Of a DNA stretch of 29,264 bases, positions 7,588-14,578 are shown piece after piece. Location: contig JBBQDZ010000004.1 in NCBI GenBank assembly GCA_038320185.1, forward strand, positions 1 to 29,264, given 5' to 3'. Below the pieces are notes generated by a model. The model worked only from the letters and a program-made list of their open reading frames with translations, was not told the DNA's origin and did no database searches. Numbering within the stretch: position 1 is the first letter of the stretch; every line of letters starts with the position of its first letter. Both the position numbers and the translations under genes were made by a program. Origin of the DNA: JBBQDZ01 sp038320185. GTDB taxonomy: Bacteria; Actinomycetota; Thermoleophilia; Gaiellales; Gaiellaceae.

Positions 7588-7650
7588 TCAGCGAACGCTC
7601 CCGCCCCGCTTGCCGCGCCAGTCCCACGTCCAGATGTGAGGGTTGGGCAT
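7588..7650 (-). CDS. trpL: trp operon leader peptide
   Basis: A 20-residue peptide, ATG 7650 to TGA 7588, contains I-W-T-W-D-W at residues 6-11: three tryptophan codons in five positions (7632-7630, 7626-7624, 7620-7618). Tryptophan is one of the rarest amino acids, so this cluster just ahead of a terminator and trpE is diagnostic of ribosome-mediated attenuation. The stop codon immediately follows the proposed antiterminator arm (7601-7592). A ribosome finishing the peptide would cover that arm and let the terminator form; a ribosome stalled at the Trp codons would leave it free. There is no Shine-Dalgarno; TAGGCT ends 8 nt before the ATG, so the leader is probably translated from a leaderless 5' end. 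Confidence 0.93.
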   Translation of the reverse strand: MPNPHIWTWDWRGKRGGSVR

Positions 7651-7658
7651 CGTGGGCC

Positions 7659-7689
7659 AGCCTAGCGCAGGTGCGCGGCGGCGCGTCAA
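7659..7689 (-). promoter_or_regulatory. trp operon promoter
   Basis: A consensus-like -35 TTGACG (7689-7684) and -10 TAGGCT (7664-7659) are 19 bp apart, slightly long. The predicted start of transcription falls at or within 1-2 nt of the trpL ATG (7650). This is the clearest -35 element in the window. No obvious repressor operator is seen. Confidence 0.65.
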
Positions 7690-7724
7690 CCCAGCAAGGC
7701 TGGTCAGGCCCTCCGGGCCATTGT

Positions 7725-7730
7725 TACGCT
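7725..7730 (+). promoter_or_regulatory. -10-like hexamer of the thiolase gene
   Basis: TACGCT ends 7 nt before the ATG at 7738, with TGGTCA (7701-7706) as a weak -35 18 bp upstream. It lies back to back with the trp promoter: start codons 7650 and 7738 are 87 bp apart. Confidence 0.5.
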
Positions 7731-7737
7731 GGCCTCA

Positions 7738-8889
7738 ATGATCCGCTCCGTCATCGTCTCCGCGGTTCGGACCCCGTTCGCCAAGCTCGGCGGGGGGCTC
7801 GTCGCCTATCAGGCGACCGAGCTCGGGGCGATCGCGATTCGTGGCGCCCTCGACCGAGTCGAGATCCGGAACGACGAGGTCGAGTATGTGATCATGGGGC
7901 AGGTGCTGCAGGGAGGCGCGGGCCAGGCGCCGGCGCGCCAGGCCGCGATCGGCGCGGGCCTGCCGGTCGAGGTGCCCGCCGACACCATCAACAAGGTCTG
8001 TGCCTCCTCGATCCGAGCCGTCGAGATCGCCGACCAGATGATCCGCTCCGGCGACCACAGCGTCATCGTCGCCGGCGGCATGGAGTCGATGTCGAACGCG
8101 CCGTACATCCTCAAGCGGGCGCGGTACGGCTACCGGCTCGGCGACGGGTCGCTGATCGATTTGATGACCCACGACGGGCTCAGGTCGAGCTTTGACAATC
8201 GACACATGGTCGAGCAGGCGTCGTTCGTCTCCCGTGAGCTCGGCATCTCGCGCGAGGATCAGGACCGCTGGGCGCTGCGGTCACACGAGCGGGCTGTCCA
8301 CGCCATGGACGCGGGACTCTTCCACGAGGAGATCGTCCCCGTCGGCGAGCTGGAGGCAGATGAGGGACCGCGCCGCGACACCTCGATCGAGAAGCTCGCG
8401 CGCCTGAAGCCGGTCTTCGATCCGGAGGGGACGACTACCGCGGGCAACGCACCGGGCGTGAACGACGGAGCGGGCGCCCTCGTCGTCTGCAGCGAGGAGT
8501 TCGCTCGCGAACGCCACCTCGAGATCCTCGCGACGATCGTCGGCCAGGGGTATGTCGCCGACGAGTTCGCCTACCTCGCCCGGACGCCGGCCGGTGCCGG
8601 CCAGGCGGCGCTCGACAAGGCCGGGCGCTCGATCGAGGAGGTACAGCGGGTGGAGGTGAACGAGGCCTTCTCCTCTGTCGCCGTCAATTCGACGAAGCTG
8701 CTCGGCGTCGACGCGGACCGCGTGAACGTGAACGGCGGGGCGGTGGCTCTGGGTCACCCGATCGGCGCCTCTGGAGCCAGGATTCTCGGCACGATGATCT
8801 ACGAGTTGCGGCGCAACGGCGGCGGGCTCGGTTTGGCCGCGATCTGCTCCGGCGGCGGCCAGGGTGACGCGCTTTTGCTCGAGGTGTAG
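7738..8889 (+). CDS. acetyl-CoA C-acetyltransferase (thiolase)
   Basis: Thiolase II family, 383 aa. It cleaves acetoacetyl-CoA or a longer 3-ketoacyl-CoA, or runs in the condensing direction. Nucleophile C88 is in NKVCASS (the family usually has NKVCGSG, so the two following residues are altered). The other active-site signatures are intact: VNEAFSSVAVNS, NVNGGAVALGHPIGASGARI with the catalytic His, and CSGGGQGDA with the second Cys. AGGMESMSNAPY is typical of the short-chain degradative/biosynthetic group. ATG 7738 follows a -10-like TACGCT with no ribosome binding site. It is followed by the 3-hydroxyacyl-CoA dehydrogenase gene in the same orientation, supporting a role in C4 acyl-CoA metabolism. 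Confidence 0.93.
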   Translation: MIRSVIVSAVRTPFAKLGGGLVAYQATELGAIAIRGALDRVEIRNDEVEYVIMGQVLQGGAGQAPARQAAIGAGLPVEVPADTINKVCASSIRAVEIADQMIRSGDHSVIVAGGMESMSNAPYILKRARYGYRLGDGSLIDLMTHDGLRSSFDNRHMVEQASFVSRELGISREDQDRWALRSHERAVHAMDAGLFHEEIVPVGELEADEGPRRDTSIEKLARLKPVFDPEGTTTAGNAPGVNDGAGALVVCSEEFARERHLEILATIVGQGYVADEFAYLARTPAGAGQAALDKAGRSIEEVQRVEVNEAFSSVAVNSTKLLGVDADRVNVNGGAVALGHPIGASGARILGTMIYELRRNGGGLGLAAICSGGGQGDALLLEV

Positions 8890-9028
8890 ATCCTGCCGGT
8901 GCGGCCGCGGCTCTGAGTCGGAGAGTCCGATGAGTCCGGCGTGGAGAGGGCGCCGGGGTTGCCCGAGCCCGCGTGCTCCTACCACAGCCCGCCTCCGGCG
9001 AGCTCGGCGTACGTCACGGGTGCGTCGT

Positions 9029-9034
9029 TAGCCT
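9029..9034 (+). promoter_or_regulatory. -10-like hexamer of the 3-hydroxyacyl-CoA dehydrogenase gene
   Basis: TAGCCT ends 6 nt before GTG 9041, with no Shine-Dalgarno. The 151-bp gap to the thiolase gene otherwise holds only a small hairpin, TCGGA-GAG-TCCGA at 8918-8930. Confidence 0.45.
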
Positions 9035-9040
9035 CTCGCG

Positions 9041-9874
9041 GTGCAGTTCGAGCGGGTACTCGTCGCGGGGGCCGGCCAGATGGGCGGCGGCATCGCCCAG
9101 GTTGTCGCCGCCTCCGGCCGTCGCGTCTTCCTCTATGACGCGGTCCCGGGAGCGACGGATCGCGCGCTCGAGGCGATGCGCGGGAGCCTCGATCGCCTCG
9201 CTGCCAGGGGTGGCGTCGATCCCGAACAGGTGCTCGCGCGCGTCGAGCCGGTCACGGAGCTCGTGGAAGCCGACCTGCTGATCGAGGCGATCGTGGAGGA
9301 CGCCGAGGTCAAGGCCGACCTCTTCCGCCGCGCCGACGCGCTCCTGCCGGAGCAGGCGGTTCTTGCCTCGAACACGTCGTCCATCGCGATCACCTTGCTA
9401 GCAGCCGCGACGAAACGCGCCGCCCGGGTGATCGGCATGCACTTCTTCAACCCGGTCCCGGTGCTCGCCCTCGTGGAGGTGATCCGCGGTCTCGAGACAT
9501 CTGACGAGACCGCCTCCGCGATTGTCGGCCTGGCGCGCGATCTCGGCAAGACGCCGGCCGAGGCTCGAGACCTGCCCGGCTTCGTCTCCAACCGGATCCT
9601 GATGCCCTTCCTGAACGAGGCCGCCTACGCGCTCCTCGAGGGCGTCGCGGAACCCGAAGCAATCGACACGATCGCGAAGCTCGGCTTCGCCCACCCGATG
9701 GGCCCGCTCGCGCTCGCCGACCTGATCGGCCTCGACACGTGCGTCGCAATCATGGAGGTGCTCCACCACGGGCTCGGCGACCCCAAGTACGCGCCGTGCC
9801 CGCTCTTGCGCCAGTACGTCCAGGCGGGTCGCCTCGGCCGCAAGACCGGCCGCGGCTTCTACGAATACTCCTAA
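9041..9874 (+). CDS. 3-hydroxybutyryl-CoA dehydrogenase
   Basis: NAD(P)-dependent dehydrogenase of the HAD family, 277 aa, which interconverts 3-hydroxybutyryl-CoA and acetoacetyl-CoA. The Rossmann motif is VLVAGAGQMGGGIAQVVA at residues 6-23. The catalytic histidine lies in RVIGMHFFNPVPVLALVEVI, with LASNTSSIAIT before it. DLPGFVSNRILMPFLNEA and AKLGFAHPMGPLALADLIGLD form the C-terminal dimer domain, ending GRKTGRGFYEYS. GTG 9041 matches the family N-terminus exactly and has a -10-like TAGCCT 6 nt upstream. Between thiolase and acyl-CoA dehydrogenase it supplies the third step of butyryl-CoA oxidation. Confidence 0.95.
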   Translation: MQFERVLVAGAGQMGGGIAQVVAASGRRVFLYDAVPGATDRALEAMRGSLDRLAARGGVDPEQVLARVEPVTELVEADLLIEAIVEDAEVKADLFRRADALLPEQAVLASNTSSIAITLLAAATKRAARVIGMHFFNPVPVLALVEVIRGLETSDETASAIVGLARDLGKTPAEARDLPGFVSNRILMPFLNEAAYALLEGVAEPEAIDTIAKLGFAHPMGPLALADLIGLDTCVAIMEVLHHGLGDPKYAPCPLLRQYVQAGRLGRKTGRGFYEYS

Positions 9875-9895
9875 GAGTCACTCTCAGAATGACTC
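9875..9895. terminator. small hairpin between convergent genes
   Basis: GAGTCA (9875-9880) and TGACTC (9890-9895) form a 6-bp stem with a 9-nt loop directly after the dehydrogenase stop codon. There is no T-tract, so termination is only a possibility. Confidence 0.35.
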
Positions 9896-9935
9896 ACGCG
9901 GTCGCAGCGGCCCCGCGCTCATTGTGATGGGGGCT

Positions 9936-10373
9936 CTAAGCCTCGCCGCCGCTCCCGCTTGGGACGCCGCCCCCGTCCGTCTGGTGCCAGAGGATGATCT
10001 TTCCCTTCCGGACGCGGAAGAGGGCGCTCGCCTTCGAGCCCGGGTTTCCGTCGCAGCGCGAGTTCTTCCGGTCGCCGAGAAGGAAGGTCGCGGTCGCCGT
10101 GTCTCCCCGGGTCGAGATGGAGACGATCTGACCCGAGCAGGGGAGGGCCGCATTCCAGGCGACCGCATCCGCGTGGCTGTGGAGGACGATCAGCTGGCCA
10201 CCCTGAATCACCCGTGCATCGGGCGCGAAGAGGTTGGCCGCCGCCTCGTTGTCCTCGCTGTCGAGCGACTGGCTCCAGGCACGGACGACGCTCTCCGGCG
10301 ACGGCGATCCGCTTCCACACCCGACCATCGAAATGCCGGCGAGGACGAGGCCCAAAATCGCGAAGAGGCGCAA
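9936..10373 (-). CDS. predicted lipoprotein with NTF2/SnoaL-like domain
   Basis: 145-aa secreted protein. Residues 1-19 are a lipoprotein signal peptide (hydrophobic FAILGLVLAGIS, then lipobox MVGC with C19), so it should be anchored on the outer face of the membrane. The rest (ESVVRAWSQSLDSEDNEAAA, ANLFAPDARVIQGGQ, then RVRKGKIILWHQTDG) has the helix-then-sheet pattern of NTF2-like folds. It may bind a ligand; no catalytic residues are evident. The start is TTG 10373, because a -10-like TAGAGT sits 8 nt upstream and the signal peptide begins there. It is divergent from, and shares its -10 region with, the acyl-CoA dehydrogenase gene. Function unknown. Confidence 0.8.
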   Translation of the reverse strand: MRLFAILGLVLAGISMVGCGSGSPSPESVVRAWSQSLDSEDNEAAANLFAPDARVIQGGQLIVLHSHADAVAWNAALPCSGQIVSISTRGDTATATFLLGDRKNSRCDGNPGSKASALFRVRKGKIILWHQTDGGGVPSGSGGEA

Positions 10374-10381
10374 ACGTCGCG

Positions 10382-10391
10382 ACTCTATACT
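10382..10391. promoter_or_regulatory. overlapping divergent -10 elements
   Basis: ACTCTATACT reads TATACT (10386-10391) on the plus strand, 8 nt before GTG 10400. On the minus strand it reads TAGAGT (10387-10382), 8 nt before TTG 10373. The two hexamers share the TA at 10386-10387, so one near-symmetric 10-bp element can serve both directions, and the two start codons are only 26 bp apart. Confidence 0.6.
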
Positions 10392-10399
10392 CGAGGCCG

Positions 10400-11575
10400 G
10401 TGGACCTCTCGCTCAGCGACGAGCAGCGCGAGATCCAGTCACTGGCGCGCGAGGTGGCGCGGTCGGAGATCGAGCCGAACGCTGCGGCGTGGGATCGAAA
10501 CCACCACTTCCCAAGAGGCCTCTTCACGCGGCTCGGAGAGCTGGGCTTGCTCGGGGTGTGCATCCCGGAGGAGTACGGCGGGGCGGGCGCAGACTTCCTC
10601 TCCTACATCCTTGTCATCGAGGAGCTCTCGCGCGCGGACGCGGGCGTCGGTGTGACGGTGGCCGTCCATACGAGCGCGGTCACGCTGCCGATCCTCACCT
10701 TCGGAACCGACGAGCAGCGGAGTCGTTTTGTGCCGCCGCTTGCCCGCGGCGAGCACCTGGGGGCGTTTGCGCTCACCGAGCCTGAGGCGGGGTCGGACGC
10801 CGGTGCGCTGAGGACGCTCGCGCGACGCGACGAAGGCCGAGACGGCTGGACGATCTCCGGAACCAAGCAGTGGATCACGAACGGCAAGCACGCGGGGACG
10901 ATCGTGCTCTTTGCTCGCACGGATCCCACCGTCCCGGGTGCGCGCGGCGTATCGGCCTTCGTCATCGACGGCGATCGGAGGTTCGTGCGAGTCACGCGCG
11001 AGGAGGAGAAGCTCGGCCTCAACTCGTCGTCGACCGTAGACCTTGCGATCGAGGACTATCCCGTCGACCGCGATCGGCTCCTCCACGAGGAGGGGAAGGG
11101 CTTCGCGGTCGCGATGACCACCCTCGACGGCGGGCGGATCGGCATCGCCGCACAGGCTCTCGGGATCGCGCAGGCCGCTTACGACGTGGCGCGAGCCTAT
11201 GCGCTCGAGCGCAGGCAGTTCGGCAAGCGCATCGCCGACTTCCAGGCGATTCAGTGGAAGCTCGCGGACATGTCCACGCAGATCGATGCCGCCAGGCTTC
11301 TCGTCTACCGTGCCGCCTGGCTGAAGGCGGAGGGGCGGCCGCACAGCGAGGAGGGGGCGAAGGCAAAGCTCTTCGCCTCCGAGACGGCGCGCCGGCAGAC
11401 GGCCGAGGCGATCCAGATCCTCGGCGGCTACGGATACACAAAGGAGTTCCCGGTCGAGCGCTACTACCGCGACGCCAAGATCACGGAGATCTACGAGGGG
11501 ACGAACGAGATCCAGCGGCTCGTGATCGCCCGGTCGCTTCTCGGCTTCCGCCAGCACATGATCGCCCAGGGATGA
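10400..11575 (+). CDS. acyl-CoA dehydrogenase
   Basis: FAD enzyme of the ACAD superfamily, 391 aa, which introduces the alpha-beta double bond into short- or medium-chain acyl-CoA and passes electrons to ETF. It starts VDLSLSDEQREIQSLAREVA at GTG 10400. FAD/substrate motifs are ALTEPEAGSDAGALRT and WTISGTKQWITNG; ALERRQFGKRIADFQAIQWK and AEAIQILGGYGYTKEFPVERYYRDAKI follow. The catalytic base is the Glu of EIYEGTNEIQ, the position of the butyryl/short-chain type (not the isovaleryl type). The chain-length range cannot be fixed by eye. With the neighbouring thiolase, dehydrogenase and mutase, butyryl- or isobutyryl-CoA is a sensible substrate. The cobalamin adenosyltransferase gene follows after 4 bp. 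Confidence 0.93.
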   Translation: MDLSLSDEQREIQSLAREVARSEIEPNAAAWDRNHHFPRGLFTRLGELGLLGVCIPEEYGGAGADFLSYILVIEELSRADAGVGVTVAVHTSAVTLPILTFGTDEQRSRFVPPLARGEHLGAFALTEPEAGSDAGALRTLARRDEGRDGWTISGTKQWITNGKHAGTIVLFARTDPTVPGARGVSAFVIDGDRRFVRVTREEEKLGLNSSSTVDLAIEDYPVDRDRLLHEEGKGFAVAMTTLDGGRIGIAAQALGIAQAAYDVARAYALERRQFGKRIADFQAIQWKLADMSTQIDAARLLVYRAAWLKAEGRPHSEEGAKAKLFASETARRQTAEAIQILGGYGYTKEFPVERYYRDAKITEIYEGTNEIQRLVIARSLLGFRQHMIAQG

Positions 11576-11579
11576 GCGG

Positions 11580-12194
11580 GTGAGCCGAGAGCGGGACGAG
11601 CCGGTCCGCCTGACACGCATCTACACCCGCGGTGGGGACCGCGGCGAGACGAGCCTCGGCGACGGCTCCCGCGTGCCGAAACTCGACTGCCGCGTCGGTG
11701 CTTTCGGGGCGGTCGACGAGCTGAACTCACAGCTCGGGTTGCTGCTCGCAGGCGACTTGCCCGACGAGTTCGTCTTGCCACTCGAGCGGATCCAGAACGA
11801 GCTCTTCGACGTCGGCTCCGATCTGTGCGTCCCCTTCCTCGCCGATGCCTCGGAGCAACGCCTCCGCGTCAACCAGGAGCAGGTCGACGAGCTCGAGCGG
11901 CTCTGCGACCGGTTCAACGCGCCGCTCCCCGAGCTGCGAAGCTTCGTCCTCCCCGGGGGCTCGCCGGCCGCCGCACAATTCCACGTCGCGCGCACCGTTT
12001 GCCGCCGCGCGGAACGGGACGCGCTTGCCGCAGACCGCGAGCATGGGCTGAACCCGCCCGTGCTCGTCTACCTGAACCGGCTCTCGGATCTCCTCTTCAT
12101 CCTCGCTCGCGCGGCGAATGCGGCTGGCGGGCGACCCGAACCGCTCTGGAGGCCCGGGGCCTCGCGTTCAGGCTCTCAGCCTGAGATCACGTAG
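11580..12194 (+). CDS. PduO-type cob(I)yrinic acid a,c-diamide adenosyltransferase
   Basis: It adenosylates cob(I)alamin with ATP to make adenosylcobalamin, 204 aa. ATP-site signature TRGGDRGETSLGDGSRVPK lies at residues 16-34, FGAVDELNSQLG follows, then FVLPGGSPAAAQFHVARTV, CRRAERDA and VYLNRLSDLLFILAR: all three PduO consensus blocks. GTG 11580 lies 4 nt after the acyl-CoA dehydrogenase stop. An ATG at 11572 hits a stop after three codons and is not used. Its product is the cofactor of the acyl-CoA mutase encoded 2.4 kb and 6.2 kb downstream. The last 19 bp overlap the convergent small gene ending at 12176. Confidence 0.95.
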   Translation: MSRERDEPVRLTRIYTRGGDRGETSLGDGSRVPKLDCRVGAFGAVDELNSQLGLLLAGDLPDEFVLPLERIQNELFDVGSDLCVPFLADASEQRLRVNQEQVDELERLCDRFNAPLPELRSFVLPGGSPAAAQFHVARTVCRRAERDALAADREHGLNPPVLVYLNRLSDLLFILARAANAAGGRPEPLWRPGASRSGSQPEIT

Positions 12195-12409
12195 GGCAGC
12201 GGCAGGTGCGAGTCCTCGAGGCGTAGCGAGAGGCGCCAGTCCTTCCCCTCCCGCCCCACGCGCCAGCGCAGACCTCTCGGTGTCCGGTCGCGTGCGTCCG
12301 CGTCGAAGACCCCTGGCGGGTGGATCAGGATCGAGTCGCGGCCGCGGAGGACGAGCGCCCTGCGCGCCTGATGCTCGGAGCGAAGTTCGTCCGCAGCCGC
12401 CACGTCCAC
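12176..12409 (-). CDS. small protein of unknown function (77 aa)
   Basis: It runs from GTG 12409 to TGA 12176. The composition (RRALVLRGRDSILIHPPGVF, WRVGREGKDWRLSLRLED, ending PYVISG) alternates charged and hydrophobic residues like a small beta-rich protein rather than a random antisense frame. No family recognised. It lies 22 bp downstream of the 64-aa gene and probably shares its transcript. The 3' end overlaps the adenosyltransferase gene by 19 bp. Confidence 0.5.
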   Translation of the reverse strand: MDVAAADELRSEHQARRALVLRGRDSILIHPPGVFDADARDRTPRGLRWRVGREGKDWRLSLRLEDSHLPLPYVISG

Positions 12410-12431
12410 AGGCGAAGGCGGCGGTGTGAGG

Positions 12432-12626
12432 TCACGAGGAGGTAGGCGGTGGCTGTTGCGGCGGCTGCGGCTCCGCTGTCTGCGTCTTGACGCCGTCGCC
12501 GACTCCGATCAGGACGGCCGTGCCCACGAGCACGATCACGCCGAGCGCAAGCGGCGGTACGAGCGGGAGCACGCATCGCCAGGGAGATCCTGCCCCCCGA
12601 ACGCTCGCTCCCGTGTCTACCGTCAC
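12432..12626 (-). CDS. small single-pass membrane protein (64 aa)
   Basis: GTG 12626 to TGA 12432. One transmembrane helix (CVLPLVPPLALGVIVLVGTA) is followed by a tail rich in Pro and Gln (AEPQPPQQPPPTSS). A -10-like TAATCC ends 8 nt before the start, inside the end of the GGDEF gene, so it may have its own start as well as read-through. No family recognised; it could be a membrane partner of the upstream GGDEF protein, but nothing proves that. Confidence 0.5.
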   Translation of the reverse strand: MTVDTGASVRGAGSPWRCVLPLVPPLALGVIVLVGTAVLIGVGDGVKTQTAEPQPPQQPPPTSS

Positions 12627-12637
12627 ATCGTGCCGGA

Positions 12638-13621
12638 TTAGGGCAAGACGGCATCCTGCGCTGCAAGTGGAGTCTGCTCGAGCCCCCAGCCGGGCGGGAC
12701 GCCGGGCGGGATGGAGTGAAGCAAGGTGCGGTTTCCGCCGTTCGCGATCGCGGCCGCCAGCGCCAGCTTCGCCGCCTCGACCAGCGGCCCGTTGGCGCGT
12801 CCGTCGATGGGGCTCGCGGCAATGCCGACGGAGAGGGAAAGGCGGATCGCCTCGCCTCCGCCGGTCGGCACATGCTCGCCGAGCACGGCGAGGCGGATCC
12901 GCTCCGCCGTCATCCGCGCGGCGTCAACGGTCGCCTCGGGCAGGATCACCCAGAACTCGTACAGCCCTTGCCGGAAGAGGACGTCCGTCGCGCGCAGGTG
13001 CGTCCGCAGCGTCTCGCTGACGCGGTCGAGGACGATGCGTCCGGCGTTGCCATGCTTGCGCACGATCTCCTCGACGTCGTCCGGTGCGAGGAGGAGGCAG
13101 AGTTCCTCGTGCTCCCGCAGCGATCGCAGGAGCGCGAATTCGAGCGAACCGGACTCGAGTTCCGCGACGGTCCGGGGGACAGGTGATGCCTCTGGTCGCG
13201 ACGGACGGCCGCGGTTCCAGGCGTCGAACCGATCGCGAAGCGCGGAGCTCGCAGCCGTGGTTACCCCACCCCCGAGTACGAGCAGCAGCACGCTCCACTC
13301 GTGACCGCCGTCGATTCGGCCGTAGTGGCTCTCCAGGAGCAGGAGGATCGTGACGACGACTACGACGAGGAAGCGGCCGAACCGCCACCCGCACGCGTAT
13401 GCCGCCAGCGCACCGGCGCCGAGGACGAGCAACTCGACGATCCGCCCTGGCCCCCCCGCGGCGACGAATCCGACCACAGCGGCGACGAGCGTCGCCCCGG
13501 TGAGCAAGAACGCGGCGAGCGCGCCGGCTGCTGTCTCCCGGCGCTTGTCACCGGCGGAAGTGGGCCCCGGCTGCGCCGGGTGTCCGGTGGCGACGTTCTC
13601 GGGGGTGGAAGGAAAGCCCAC
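12638..13621 (-). CDS. membrane protein with degenerate GGDEF domain
   Basis: 327 aa from GTG 13621. Residues about 30-128 hold four hydrophobic segments (GALAAFLLTGATLVAAVVGF; ELLVLGAGALAAYACG; FLVVVVVTILLLL; VLLLVLGGGVTTAASSAL). A GGDEF-fold domain follows from about 155. The catalytic motif GG(D/E)EF reads GLYEF (219-223), so diguanylate cyclase activity should be lost. The inhibitory-site RxxD is intact (RATD, 210-213) at the canonical five-residue distance, and LSLSVGIAAS of the fold is conserved. Such proteins (PelD, PopA) are c-di-GMP receptors, so a c-di-GMP effector role is a reasonable inference. GTG 13621 was chosen over upstream frame extension because TTAGAT (13648-13643) looks like its -10. 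It is divergent from the DivIVA-like gene with only 35 bp between starts. Confidence 0.75.
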   Translation of the reverse strand: MGFPSTPENVATGHPAQPGPTSAGDKRRETAAGALAAFLLTGATLVAAVVGFVAAGGPGRIVELLVLGAGALAAYACGWRFGRFLVVVVVTILLLLESHYGRIDGGHEWSVLLLVLGGGVTTAASSALRDRFDAWNRGRPSRPEASPVPRTVAELESGSLEFALLRSLREHEELCLLLAPDDVEEIVRKHGNAGRIVLDRVSETLRTHLRATDVLFRQGLYEFWVILPEATVDAARMTAERIRLAVLGEHVPTGGGEAIRLSLSVGIAASPIDGRANGPLVEAAKLALAAAIANGGNRTLLHSIPPGVPPGWGLEQTPLAAQDAVLP

Positions 13622-13642
13622 TTTCGCCTGGTAGAAAGGGAA

Positions 13643-13656
13643 ATCTAACCTAGAGT
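13643..13656. promoter_or_regulatory. overlapping divergent -10 region (GGDEF / DivIVA genes)
   Basis: Plus strand TAACCT (13646-13651) and TAGAGT (13651-13656) precede GTG 13657. Minus strand TTAGAT (13648-13643) points to the GGDEF gene at 13621. The hexamers overlap, as at 10382-10391. Confidence 0.45.
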
Positions 13657-14556
13657 GTGAGCACGTCGGACACCCCGGAGGGTGCGATCTTGTCGCTAGA
13701 AGAGGGATTTTCGGCACCGCGGCTGCGGTTTCGGCGGTTCGCAGGAGGCTATCGTCGTGACGACGTCGAGCTCCTGCTCGCCGAGTTCCGCCTGACCATC
13801 AGAGCGCTCGAGCTCGAGCTCACGACGCTGCGCGAACGGGCACGGGACCTCGAGGAGCGGCTACGCACCGCCCGCGGAGAGGTCGATTCCTTTCACGCGA
13901 GGGGCTTCGAGCTCGCCCACGCGATCACGCTCGCGCGGGGACGAGCCGACGAGATCGAACACTCGGCGAAGACCCGGGCGGCGGCGCTCGCCGCGGAGGC
14001 CGAGCAGCAGGCTCGCGAGCGAGAGGCGCAGGTGCGCACCGACCTCGAGCGCCGTCTGCGCGAGCTCCAGGCGCTCGACCGGCTGAAGGGCGACCTTCTC
14101 GACTCACTGCGAGGGGTGGCGGACTCCATCGGCGAAACGCTCGAGCGCGCCGAGGGAGACGCGCTTGTCCTGCCGATCGCGGCTCCGCCTTCCGCCGATG
14201 TCGAGGCGGCGGACGAGGACCCGGAGGAGTCCCGCGAGGGCGACGGGCATCTCAGAAGGGATCGTCCTGACCCCGATGCCGTCTACACCGAATGGGTGGA
14301 GCTCGATGCCGGACCCTTCGAGGACTACGACGCCCTTTCGGCCTTCGAGCACGAGCTGACGCGGATCCCGAAGGTGCAGGACGTCCACGTCCAGGCGCTC
14401 GACGGCGAACGGGCCCTGATCGAGCTGAGGATGTCGGAGTGCGCGCCCGTCGTGGCGGAACTGCGCGAGCATCTCTCGCGCGCGCTGCGGATCCGCGGCA
14501 CGAACGGCCATCGACTCGTGCTCGACCTCGCAGCGTCCGCTGCCGAGCGGAGGTAG
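13657..14556 (+). CDS. DivIVA-like coiled-coil protein with C-terminal alpha/beta domain
   Basis: 299 aa. Residues 20-45 (FRRFAGGYRRDDVELLLAEF) match the DivIVA N-terminal signature that binds curved membrane. Residues about 46-165 are a long coiled coil rich in Glu, Arg and Ala, then an acidic linker (180-205). Residues about 212-291 (WVELDAGPFEDYDALSAFEH, then ELTRIPKVQDVHVQALDG and ERALIELRM) form a separate domain with a beta-alpha-beta-beta pattern, probably ferredoxin-like. DivIVA proteins organise poles and septa in actinobacteria, but this C-terminal domain is not usual for the main DivIVA/Wag31 scaffold, so it is probably a paralogue with its own binding partner. GTG 13657 lies 5 nt after TAACCT. 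Confidence 0.75.
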   Translation: MSTSDTPEGAILSLEEGFSAPRLRFRRFAGGYRRDDVELLLAEFRLTIRALELELTTLRERARDLEERLRTARGEVDSFHARGFELAHAITLARGRADEIEHSAKTRAAALAAEAEQQAREREAQVRTDLERRLRELQALDRLKGDLLDSLRGVADSIGETLERAEGDALVLPIAAPPSADVEAADEDPEESREGDGHLRRDRPDPDAVYTEWVELDAGPFEDYDALSAFEHELTRIPKVQDVHVQALDGERALIELRMSECAPVVAELREHLSRALRIRGTNGHRLVLDLAASAAERR

Positions 14557-14563
14557 TCCGCCC

Positions 14564-14569
14564 TACACT
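14564..14569 (+). promoter_or_regulatory. -10-like hexamer of the mutase large-subunit gene
   Basis: TACACT ends 9 nt before ATG 14579, with no Shine-Dalgarno between. The gap to the upstream DivIVA-like gene is only 22 bp, so the -35 region would lie inside that gene. Confidence 0.45.
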
Positions 14570-14578
14570 TCCGGGCCG

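Noticed and set aside
11572..11583. ATG at 11572 as start of the adenosyltransferase
   Set aside because: This frame reaches TGA after three codons; GTG 11580 opens the correct frame.
12638..13621. Active diguanylate cyclase
   Set aside because: The catalytic motif reads GLYEF, lacking the second Gly and the Asp/Glu needed for GTP and metal binding.
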